From Flavobacteriales bacterium (GTDB lineage: Bacteria > Bacteroidota > Bacteroidia > Flavobacteriales_D > Crocinitomicaceae): 8,890 nucleotides of DNA. Where the stretch lies: positions 1-8,890 of the forward strand of contig JABJEE010000110.1 in assembly GCA_018665005.1 (NCBI GenBank). Reading direction: 5' to 3'. This document shows, in pieces, positions 1 to 7,800 of the stretch. Position 1 is the first letter of the stretch, and each line of letters opens with the position of its first letter. Made by a program: the position numbers and the translations under genes. Below the pieces are notes generated by a model. The model worked only from the letters and a program-made list of their open reading frames with translations, had not been told where the DNA came from and ran no database searches.

Positions 1-2
1 AT

Positions 3-209
3 AATACACCATTTAATGGAACAGTATATGAAAAGTGGAGAAATGGTATGATGTGGTGGGAAACCAGCTACAAAAATGGAGTAAAAGATGGATACACCCG
101 CGAGTGGTACAAGTCTGGGCAACTATTTAAGGAGGCCATATATAAAGATGGAAAGCTAGTGAGCCAAAAATGCTGGGATGAAGAAGGTGAAGTTTTTGAA
201 TGTGACTAA
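3..209 (+). CDS. MORN-2/YwqK-like repeat protein, C-terminal fragment
   Basis: The reading frame is open from the left edge and ends at TAA 207-209, leaving the last 68 residues; the start lies outside the window. The visible protein consists of short repeats of the form aromatic-x-nG followed by a charged stretch, for example YKNGVKDGYTREWYKSG and then IYKDGKLVSQKCWDEEGE. This matches the MORN-2 type repeat (often annotated 'toxin-antitoxin system YwqK family antitoxin'), which forms a beta-hairpin array. In Bacteroidota such proteins are common and usually exported, and nothing here supports a toxin-antitoxin role. Two Cys residues lie near the end (in SQKCW and FEC), possibly a disulfide in an exported protein. 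It converges with the next gene, with a 33-base gap and no visible terminator hairpin. Confidence 0.75.
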   Translation, partial: NTPFNGTVYEKWRNGMMWWETSYKNGVKDGYTREWYKSGQLFKEAIYKDGKLVSQKCWDEEGEVFECD

Positions 210-242
210 TGCGGTTCACACTGAATTTCCCATTTAACAGAT

Positions 243-1061
243 TTATTTCTTCTTCTCATTAAGGGGAGAGGGTAGGTTTGTATATTCAATTAAGTCCATT
301 TCAATGGAACCGATGAGTAAGTCTGTTTTTAAACGAATGGGCACCTTATTGGCGTCATCACTAATCCACATGGTCATGTCTTCTTCTTCCTTAAAAACCC
401 GCCCCTTTTCTACCATGGGACGAAATTTCAAACAATTGAATACGCCAAGCTTTGTTTTGACTTTTTCTTTCCCTAAGAATTTGATTTTCAGAGGATACAT
501 TTCTCTATCGAAAAAGGTATTGATAATAAATTCTTGGCCTACCTTGGCTTTCTGTAGATCAAGAGTTCTTGCGTAATAAAATGCAGATAATAAGTCTTGA
601 GTATTGGGTTTTACCTTATAATCTTTTGATTCATTTTGTACAACGGTGGCTTTATTTGAGAAGTGATTAAACTCAATATTTCGGTCTAATTCATATCCGC
701 CCTCCCGAACATGGCGTATAAACTTCCAAGGTAAAATACCTTCTTCGTCAATATACGTTTCATATCGATCCTCAACTTTAAAAAACAAGCTAAGAGCCCC
801 TTTTGATTTCCCTTTTCCGACAACGTGCATGGTTTTTCGACCATTGATTATTGTAGAAGTGCTTTTAACCTCTAAAGTAGCTTCAGCGGCATCGAAATAA
901 CCATACGAAACATCATAGCGTAAAAACTCTCCTTTTTTAAATGCGGTTTGCTTCAACTTTCTTATTGGATCAGGGTTAGCATTGAGATTTTTATCACGCA
1001 ATGTGAAGGCAAATAAGCCCCCAATTAATAAACACAAGAAAACATTGCGATAATACTTCAT
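243..1061 (-). CDS. DUF3108-domain exported protein
   Basis: This 272-residue protein begins with a typical signal peptide: MKYYR, then a hydrophobic core at about residues 7-20, with cleavage probably before residue 30. The rest resembles the DUF3108 family, which covers nearly the whole mature protein. Supporting motifs are GEFLRYDVSYGYFDAAEA (about 44-61), VEDRYETYID (about 96-105), EGGYELDR (120-127), QDLLSAFYYAR (155-165), GVFNCLKFRP (206-215) and the segment MWISDDANKVPIRLKT (231-246). The family is predicted to be a beta-rich periplasmic or outer-membrane-associated protein of unknown biochemical function. The ATG at 1059-1061 is chosen because it gives the complete signal peptide. It is transcribed divergently from the lipoprotein gene at 1158, across a 96-base gap. 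On the - strand, TATTTG (complement of 1081-1086) with a TTG 18 bases upstream is a weak promoter candidate. Confidence 0.88.
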   Translation of the reverse strand: MKYYRNVFLCLLIGGLFAFTLRDKNLNANPDPIRKLKQTAFKKGEFLRYDVSYGYFDAAEATLEVKSTSTIINGRKTMHVVGKGKSKGALSLFFKVEDRYETYIDEEGILPWKFIRHVREGGYELDRNIEFNHFSNKATVVQNESKDYKVKPNTQDLLSAFYYARTLDLQKAKVGQEFIINTFFDREMYPLKIKFLGKEKVKTKLGVFNCLKFRPMVEKGRVFKEEEDMTMWISDDANKVPIRLKTDLLIGSIEMDLIEYTNLPSPLNEKKK

Positions 1062-1118
1062 ACTTTTTTGATTTGAATATCAAATACAAAGAGCGTTCCA
1101 AAATCAACAGATGTTTTT

Positions 1119-1126
1119 TATCTTTG
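1119..1126 (+). promoter_or_regulatory. Putative -7 element for the lipoprotein/repeat-protein pair
   Basis: TATCTTTG matches the Bacteroidota -7 consensus TAnnTTTG exactly and lies 31 bases before the TTG start at 1158, implying a leader of about 25 bases. No TTG -33 box is present at the usual spacing, so this rests on the -7 box alone. It sits inside the divergent gap, so expression of the two flanking genes could be linked. Confidence 0.45.
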
Positions 1127-1157
1127 GTCTTTGAAATCAGATTAAACAATCAAAACC

Positions 1158-2159
1158 TTGATTAAGTATTATTTTTTCATTCTCTTATTTCTGATTTTTT
1201 ATTCTTGTCAAGACAGTAAAAAAGTAAAACACCCTCCATCATTTTATTATTGGAAGCAAGAATTCAGCCTGAACGCCAATCAAAAAAAGCTACTTAAAGA
1301 TCTCGGATCTAAAGAATTATATGTCAAGTTTTTTGATGTGAAAATGATAAATGGTCGCCCTGAACCGGTCGCGAAAATTGATTTTAAAACCAGTCCAAGC
1401 GATTATTCAATCATACCGTGTGTATTTATCACCAATGATATTTTTTCTTCAGACCAGGTAAGCCCCGAGAAACTTGCTTCAAGAACGGTCAAGCTCATTC
1501 TGTCTATTGCAGAAAACAATAAACTTAGCTTTAAGGAGGTTCAGTTTGATTGTGATTGGACATTGGGTAGTAAGGAGAATTACTTTAGGTTTCTAAAAAA
1601 AGCGTCTGAACAATTGTCCGAAAAGGAATTATCGGCGACCATTCGTTTGCATCAATATAAATATTGGAAAAAAACAGGAGTCCCACCCGTCGATCGTGGC
1701 GTTTTAATGTGTTATAATATTGGAGAGATAGAGAACATTAATGAATCAAATTCAATTTTTAGCTACGACCTGGTTACCCAATACTTAAAAAAGGGAATGA
1801 CCTATCCATTAAAGTCAAGTATTGCACTTCCCATTTACAAATGGGCTTTGGTATATCGTTTGGGTCAATTGTCTTCGATTCTTAATAATGTTGACGTAGC
1901 AAGTATGGAGAATCACATTGTTTCGGCATCAAATAATCGATTCTTAGTAAAAGATAATTTTTATATTAACGGACAATTTTTATCTACGGATGATGAGATA
2001 AGATTTGAAGAGGTTGACCTAAAGGAGCTGGAACAAACAGCCAAGCTTCTTTCTTCTTTAAACTTTGACAAACTGATCTATTATCACCTAAGCCAGTCCA
2101 ATATTGAAGACTATGACAAACAACAACTCGATCAAATTAATACTCTTATTTATAAGTAG
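1158..2159 (+). CDS. Conserved lipoprotein with probable TIM-barrel (glycosidase-like) fold
   Basis: This 333-residue protein starts at TTG. The only in-frame codons upstream run into a stop at 1143-1145, and the first internal ATG (residue 63) would remove the signal peptide. Residues 1-17 are a lipoprotein signal, with hydrophobic residues 4-15 and the lipobox FYSC, which makes Cys17 the lipidated residue. The mature part alternates beta strands and helices. Its strongest segments are VQFDCDWT (128-135, acidic residues at the end of a strand), LSATIRLHQYKYW (158-170), GVPPVDRGVLMCYNIGE (174-190) and ALPIYKWALVYR (213-224). This layout resembles TIM-barrel proteins and is reminiscent of DUF3142, whose members also have a (V/I)Q-D-D strand followed by an LS-T strand; that assignment is an inference. 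Acidic residues D131, D133 and E190 could be catalytic if it is a glycosidase. The 3' end overlaps the next gene by 47 bases, pointing to one operon. Confidence 0.82.
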   Translation: MIKYYFFILLFLIFYSCQDSKKVKHPPSFYYWKQEFSLNANQKKLLKDLGSKELYVKFFDVKMINGRPEPVAKIDFKTSPSDYSIIPCVFITNDIFSSDQVSPEKLASRTVKLILSIAENNKLSFKEVQFDCDWTLGSKENYFRFLKKASEQLSEKELSATIRLHQYKYWKKTGVPPVDRGVLMCYNIGEIENINESNSIFSYDLVTQYLKKGMTYPLKSSIALPIYKWALVYRLGQLSSILNNVDVASMENHIVSASNNRFLVKDNFYINGQFLSTDDEIRFEEVDLKELEQTAKLLSSLNFDKLIYYHLSQSNIEDYDKQQLDQINTLIYK

Positions 2160-4482
2160 TGCCATCTCGTTCAGCACTTCCAATTGCACAGGAAGTTATG
2201 GGTTGGGATATTACCATCTGTTTGATGAAAACCTTGTGTTAAGTCAGGAGAATGAACCTAAAAAATTCAATTTGTGGTATTTCCCCAACGAATTTAAAAA
2301 AGAGAACAATTCCGTGGATTTAAATATCAAAGAATGGAGTCTTTTTTTAGAAGGGAAATATCAAGAAGAAGACCTTATTAAAATCATGTATAGACGCGAT
2401 GGATTTAAGGGTCAGGATAATGAGTTGAAGGTTTTACAATCAAAAACAAGCAAGCCTAGACAAATAGCACAAAAAGAAAATGAGTTTATTCAATATCTTG
2501 AATACGCGTTAGAGTTAGAAAATTATTTGAAAACACTGGTCCCCGATTCCTGGAGCGAAAAGCCCATCGTCAAAGATCCAGTCGAACAAAATAGAATGCT
2601 GGCAAAGGCCAATAAACTCATTGCTCAATTTAGAAGTGGATTTACAAAAGAGCGCATGCATTATCAACTGATTAAGCTACACCGTTATTATGGCTCATAC
2701 GATGAGGTTATTGACATTTATGAAAGCTATTTTAAAGATAAAAAGTCATTTATATCATATTGGGCCATGGATCAATATGCAGGTGTACTTCGAATCATGA
2801 AAAGGAATGCGGCCTCCAATTATTATTTTTCTAAGGTATATATAGAATGCCCAAGTAAAAGACAATCGGCCTATCTTAGTATTGATATAAAGTCTGAACG
2901 TGAATTTGCGGATGCTAAAAACTTGGGAGCATCACCTGAAGAATTGATGTCACTTCATTTTATCAGGGGGATGAACGGCAAAAATCTTGGATTATATGAT
3001 TTGTCGAAAATCACAGAAATCAATCAGAACAGTGATTTTGCACGCATCCTGATGAGTCGCGAAATCAATAGATTAGAGACCTTTTTTCTAAACAATAGCG
3101 AGAGGTATTACCCTTTATACGGTCATGAAGGCATGGAAAAGTTGGTGAATCAAAAGACAGAAGGAAAGTATCTAGAGCGTTTGATTGCACTAAATGAAAC
3201 TCTCCTTCAAAATGACAGTAAAAGTCAATTTTGGCATCTTTCAATGGCTTATCTGTACTTTTTAAATGGAGATTATGATAAAAGCTCCATAATGGCAAAT
3301 CAAATTCATGGCCTGACGGAGAACGATCAGGTTCAATTGGATATTTTGAACGTATTGTTATTTGTAAAAATGAAGCCAATACTTTCAGTTGAGGATCAAA
3401 ATAAAGTTGGGGAACAGCTTTACAAGATAAACAAGGGGGAGATTTATTACAATGCTTTTGATTCTCGAGAATTTTCATTTTCTCTTAATGAATATCTTTT
3501 TGACGAGTTGTCTTCGAGAAACGATGTGAAAGACAATGCCTTTTTAACATTGATTTTTGGAGGACGAAGGTTACAGACAGATTTATACATAGACAGAGAA
3601 TCTTACATAGAACCTCTTGAGAAAGTTACGGTTTCCTACCTTGATAGGGTATTAATGGACTTGAAGGAAACGCCTCAAACCAAATTGGTGGAGTATGCTT
3701 CGTCCCACTATTTTTCAAACCGTTATTACTGGTCAGGAGAGGATAGAAATATTGTAAAATTTGACGATGTAAACTTTTTCATCAAGGAGTTAAGAGCGGT
3801 ATTACTGATGAGGGACCCAGAGAGATTAGAGGAAGCAGCTTCTGAATTCAATAAAATCCCATTAGAGATTAAATCTCAAATCTCAAATACCAAAACAGCA
3901 GTGAGTCCTTTTACATTTTATACAAATGATCCCTATTTTGAGGATTTCGGCTACGACTATGAAAACAGTGTTCCTGATGAAAAGAAATTTACCAGGACCA
4001 AGGTCGTAAATTCATTATTGAGGCTTTATGCTAAAGCAAAACGAAAAAATGGTGCTGAAGATTATTTCAAATTGGGATTGGCTTATTATAACATGTCCTA
4101 TTATGGAATGTCATGGAAGTTGATGGGTTACTACAGACAATCGTCAGGATTAAATGGGTTTTATGACATGACTGTTCCTAAACAATTTTTTGAAAAAGCG
4201 CTTAATGTTGGAGGTTTAAATCGAGAGATGACGGCAAAGGCACACTTCATGTTGGCGCGTTGTGATCAAAATGTGTACTGTGAAGGTTCGGTAATAAGAG
4301 ACAATTACACGAACTATTATGGAGTATACAACGATTATTTTGACCAATTCCAGAATAATATTAGGGCTTCAGGATTCCGCAAACATTTTGAGGTTTTGGC
4401 ATATAAATACAGTAATACAGAATTCTATCGAGAACTGATTAAAGAGTGCAAATACTTTGATTATTATGTCAACGGGTTTTAG
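2113..4482 (+). CDS. Large exported alpha-helical (TPR-like) repeat protein
   Basis: From the ATG at 2113 the protein has 789 residues. A TTG at 2104 would add only three residues and is less likely. The N-terminus (MTNNNSIKLILLFISSAIS) is a signal peptide. A Cys follows at residue 25 (STSNC), but Asn before it fits a lipobox poorly, so a soluble periplasmic or otherwise exported protein is as likely as a lipoprotein. The mature chain is predicted almost all helical. TPR-like helix pairs can be seen at about 180-207 (LIKLHRYYGSYDEVIDIYESYF), 371-398 (LSMAYLYFLNGDYDKSS) and 648-718, which includes LGLAYYNMSYYGMSW, FFEKALNVG and AKAHFMLARC. The last 150 residues are rich in Tyr. TPR-like scaffolds usually bind partner proteins. 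The 47-base overlap with the preceding lipoprotein gene suggests translational coupling and a shared task at the envelope. I do not recognise a named family. Confidence 0.82.
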   Translation: MTNNNSIKLILLFISSAISFSTSNCTGSYGLGYYHLFDENLVLSQENEPKKFNLWYFPNEFKKENNSVDLNIKEWSLFLEGKYQEEDLIKIMYRRDGFKGQDNELKVLQSKTSKPRQIAQKENEFIQYLEYALELENYLKTLVPDSWSEKPIVKDPVEQNRMLAKANKLIAQFRSGFTKERMHYQLIKLHRYYGSYDEVIDIYESYFKDKKSFISYWAMDQYAGVLRIMKRNAASNYYFSKVYIECPSKRQSAYLSIDIKSEREFADAKNLGASPEELMSLHFIRGMNGKNLGLYDLSKITEINQNSDFARILMSREINRLETFFLNNSERYYPLYGHEGMEKLVNQKTEGKYLERLIALNETLLQNDSKSQFWHLSMAYLYFLNGDYDKSSIMANQIHGLTENDQVQLDILNVLLFVKMKPILSVEDQNKVGEQLYKINKGEIYYNAFDSREFSFSLNEYLFDELSSRNDVKDNAFLTLIFGGRRLQTDLYIDRESYIEPLEKVTVSYLDRVLMDLKETPQTKLVEYASSHYFSNRYYWSGEDRNIVKFDDVNFFIKELRAVLLMRDPERLEEAASEFNKIPLEIKSQISNTKTAVSPFTFYTNDPYFEDFGYDYENSVPDEKKFTRTKVVNSLLRLYAKAKRKNGAEDYFKLGLAYYNMSYYGMSWKLMGYYRQSSGLNGFYDMTVPKQFFEKALNVGGLNREMTAKAHFMLARCDQNVYCEGSVIRDNYTNYYGVYNDYFDQFQNNIRASGFRKHFEVLAYKYSNTEFYRELIKECKYFDYYVNGF

Positions 4483-4484
4483 TC

Positions 4485-4512
4485 TTGTAAGTCTCTGTTT
4501 TTTCTATCTTTA
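4485..4512 (+). promoter_or_regulatory. Putative promoter of the 80-residue gene
   Basis: A TTG at 4485-4487 is followed, after 17 bases, by TATCTTTA at 4505-4512. This is one mismatch from the Bacteroidota pattern TTG-N(17-23)-TAnnTTTG. The implied transcript start near 4519 leaves a short A-rich leader of about 14 bases before the ATG at 4533. Because it lies just after the stop codon of the repeat protein, the small gene may be expressed independently of the upstream operon. Confidence 0.5.
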
Positions 4513-4532
4513 AATTCTAAATTCAAAAAATA

Positions 4533-4775
4533 ATGGAAGGCAAAACAAAAGTGCGTCCTCTTAACAATGTGGGAGAAAGAAGGTGTTTGGGTTATACCTG
4601 TGAAATCATCGAAGAAACGAAATTCAAGCAGGGCTACATCGATGCGTACCTTCCTTATGTTTCTCCGGAGACCAATCAAGCAGCTATTTATTGCTGTGTT
4701 GTAATAACTGAAGGGGAGCTAAAGGGGAAGATCGTTATTGTAGATCATTCCACTTTAGAAGTGGTTTTGGATTAA
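4533..4775 (+). CDS. Small hypothetical protein, 80 residues, probably cytoplasmic
   Basis: The ATG at 4533 is preceded by an A-rich stretch (AAAAAATA), as is common in Bacteroidota genes lacking Shine-Dalgarno sites. There is no signal peptide or membrane segment. The chain looks like a small beta-rich fold: strands at about 19-27 (LGYTCEIIE), 35-41, 50-59 (AAIYCCVVIT) and 66-71 (KIVIVD), ending in HSTLEVVLD. Four cysteines (18, 23, 54, 55) are unusual for so short a cytoplasmic protein and might bind metal or respond to redox, but no known zinc motif is evident. It follows the repeat protein by 50 bases and is closed by a strong terminator. I do not recognise a family. Support for its being real comes from the good start context, the promoter-like upstream sequence, the terminator right after it and the plausible protein composition. 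Confidence 0.72.
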   Translation: MEGKTKVRPLNNVGERRCLGYTCEIIEETKFKQGYIDAYLPYVSPETNQAAIYCCVVITEGELKGKIVIVDHSTLEVVLD

Positions 4776-4812
4776 ACAATTCTTATTCAAAAAACGGTTT
4801 ATTAGATCATAA

Positions 4813-4836
4813 AAAAGGCCTCGAAAGAGGCCTTTT
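4813..4836. terminator. Bidirectional intrinsic terminator
   Basis: A perfect 10-bp stem (AAAAGGCCTC paired with GAGGCCTTTT) closes on a GAAA tetraloop at 4823-4826. On the + strand the stem ends in TTTT, followed by ATAATTTATAA. On the - strand it ends in six T residues. It sits between the convergent stops of the 80-residue gene (4775) and the protease gene (4852), so it can terminate both. Confidence 0.93.
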
Positions 4837-4851
4837 ATAATTTATAATCTT

Positions 4852-7800
4852 TTATTTTACCTTGAGTAATTTATCCGAGAGAAGTATTTTACCACTTGCA
4901 TCTAGGATATTAAAAAAGTAGGAGCCATTATCAAATATTGATAAATCAACTGCATTAATTTGTCCAGAAACCTTCATTCGATAAATCTCTTTTCCAACGA
5001 CATCAATTATTTTGATAGTCGAAAGTTCCGGATGCGTAATGCTGAAATAAACCATACTATTTGTCGGGTTCGGATAAACTGAAATATAATCCCAATAATT
5101 CTCATCAATACTTGCATTGTTTACGCTTAAGGTATTGCATACATCTTTGACTCCACAGTCAGTGGTTAGCTCTAAACAGACAGAGTAAGTTCCCGTCTCT
5201 GAATACGTATGTGTTGGGTTGGCTTCTGTGCTCGTGTTTCCATCACCGAAATCCCAAAGGTAACTTCCAGCACTTGATGAATTTGAAAACTCGACCATCA
5301 AACCTGTGGTATTCCAAGAGAACGATACTACATCGGGGTTTGGTTGATCAATAGACACTTCTCCAAGAGCTGTACAACCATTTAAATCCGTCACGTTTAC
5401 AGCGTAAGTTCCGGCGCCAATTCCACTCCATTCATTTGAAGCTGGGCCGTTTTCCCATTGGTAGGTGTAGTCAGAAGAGCCAGATGCAATTGCCGTTGCT
5501 GATCCATCAGCCAACTGGTAGCATGAAGCATTTTCGGAATCAAAATCCAACGAGATCGTTGTTTGGTATTCCATTTCATATTGGATGGTTGTGTCACAGT
5601 TATTGTCTAGATCTGTCACAACGACGGTATAAACTCCTTCCGAAAGATTTGATACTGTACTTGAATTTCCGAGTCCTCCGTCCCAACTGTATTCATAGTT
5701 ACCAGAACCAGAGGATGCATTTACATTTATTGATCCATTGTCATTTCCATTACATAAAGGATTTGCAGAAGTGCTATTAACAGTTAATCCACAAATAGCC
5801 CCATATACAATATCAACACAATAGTCTTCAACCTCTCCCCATTGATAGGAATCACACACATCTGGAAGTGGTGTTTGTGCGGCAACATAAGCCATTTGCA
5901 CTCTCATTCTGGTGCTGCCAAGGGGTGTTAGGGCCGGAATAGTTACTTGACCAGTAACATTCACTGTTTGATCAGCAACTCCTTGGTCAAAAACCAATTC
6001 AGAAGCATCGAAATCACCATTTTGGTCAAGATCTATCCAAATACGAGATTGCTCATTATAAAGAGTACCACCCCAGCCAATCTCAACATCGATATTGTAG
6101 GTGTTGTTGGTCGCAAGCTGAATCGGGTTTCCGGTATAATCACCATAACCTGAATCGTTTCCTGATGGATTTGTGTATGAGCCGATGGTAAACGACTCTA
6201 TCCACTCATCTACACCGTCAGAAGCAGCATTTGAGCAATATTGGTTGTCTATACAAGCCCCACAACCAAGAGTGTTGAATGTTTGGGTTGAAGTTGGGTT
6301 TGAGATGGTGTCCACACTGCAAGCGGTTTCCATATAAAATTCATATTCTGAACATCCATTTAAACCAGTAAAAGTAAATGGAGACGCTACTGCTGTTTCG
6401 GAAATCCAGTTTGCTGCGCCCACCTCTCTCCAATAAAGGTTGGTGGCGTCGGCACCTGTTTGAGCATCAAAGGACATAACAGCATCATTTTCAGTAATGT
6501 CGGTGGTTGTTATGCCACTTGGACCAAAACAGATAGACCCATCACACCCCACAGCCATCAATTCATCTAATGTGTTTCTCGAATTAATTCTTCCACCAGA
6601 AACAAATTTATTTGCCAATTGGCTTTTAGGGTCTGTTCCATCCATTAATGCTTGTAATACAAGGTCCGCTCCGGCTTGAGGATTAGAAATAACCGTATTC
6701 ATAAAGTCCGAACAAGGAATAGAATAAGCCAGACCAATAACACCAGCTGTCAGTGGACAAGAAAAAGATGTACCGGTTGTAGTAGTGGTTGAGTTTGTTC
6801 CTGATGTTGTAACGACGTTGATTCCTGGCGCACCAAACTCAATAGTAGTAACACCATAACCCCCTGCAGTATTGTCATTGTGATCTGTCCTCCCCACACC
6901 AATCATGTATGGAGTGTTACACGCTGTTGGCATATCACCTGCGGTATCGACATTCAAATTTGAATTTGTTGTCGCTCCTACATTTAGGATTCCAGCTTCT
7001 CCCATCGTAGTGTAAAAGCTACACCAAACAGGATGATTGTTTGGATTTTCTCCATCAATTCCCCATGACGAGCTTGTGGCAACAACAAAAGCACCTTGCG
7101 CACCACCGGTATTATTCCAAAGCACTCTCATATCATAAGGGTATTGATAGGCTTGGATGGCGTTTGCATCGGTATTGATACTGTATCCACCAACGACCAT
7201 GAGCTTAACATCCCAATTTGCACCGACGACATTTAGACCATTATTTCCCTTTGCGCCCATCATTCCAAGGCAATTTGTTCCATGGGCTCCTGTACCATAA
7301 TTGTCATTGTTTTGGAGTGGGTTCCAGCCATTATAATCGTCTACATAACCATTACCATCATCATCGATTCCGTTGTTTTCAATTTCATTGGTGTTCACCC
7401 ATCGGTTTGGAGATAAATCTTGATGGTCCAAGTTTCCACTTTCAATTAAACATACGACAATATCATGGCCAGATGCTGTTGTACCCCCTGTAGTAATATC
7501 CCAAGCTAAATCTGAATCGATATCCGCATCAGCGGTTCCTCCTGTTTGTCCAGTATTATTATGATGCCACTGACTGTTGAAAGTTGCATCATTTGGGATC
7601 GTTGAACGAAGCTTTAAATAATAATTGTTTTGCGCCAGTTGAATTTCTGATTGGGCATATAGCCAGTTTAAAATTTCCGTATGCGATATACTGTTATGGT
7701 TAAATTGAAGCTGCCAAATGTCTGAGGTTGGAGACAATTCTTTTAAAATAACAAGGTTGCTGTGTGAGGGTGCTCGATTAACAAGATCACGGATATTGCC

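Noticed and set aside
3..209. Possible antitoxin of a toxin-antitoxin system
   Set aside because: The YwqK name is often transferred to any MORN-2 repeat protein. No toxin gene is next to it in this window.
304..576. 90-residue open frame on the + strand opposite the DUF3108 gene
   Set aside because: It is antisense to a gene whose family motifs are clear throughout; the product resembles no protein family.
2113..2190. Lipobox in the large repeat protein (STSNC)
   Set aside because: Asn directly before the Cys and no Leu/Val at the -3 position make lipidation doubtful; only the signal peptide itself is retained in the annotation.
3065..3478. 137-residue open frame on the - strand inside the repeat-protein gene
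   Set aside because: It lies wholly within a well-supported gene on the other strand, has no signal, domain or promoter-like start, and its composition (many Cys, His and Pro) looks like shadow translation.
4479..4679. 66-residue open frame on the - strand across the start of the 80-residue gene
   Set aside because: It is antisense to the better-supported 80-residue gene and crosses its promoter; the protein is basic and featureless.
5436..7493. Several + strand open frames inside the protease gene (for example 5436-5780 and 7218-7493)
   Set aside because: They are antisense shadows of a clearly coding gene; the His-rich and Ser-rich products reflect the Asn/Asp/Gly-rich protease sequence on the opposite strand.
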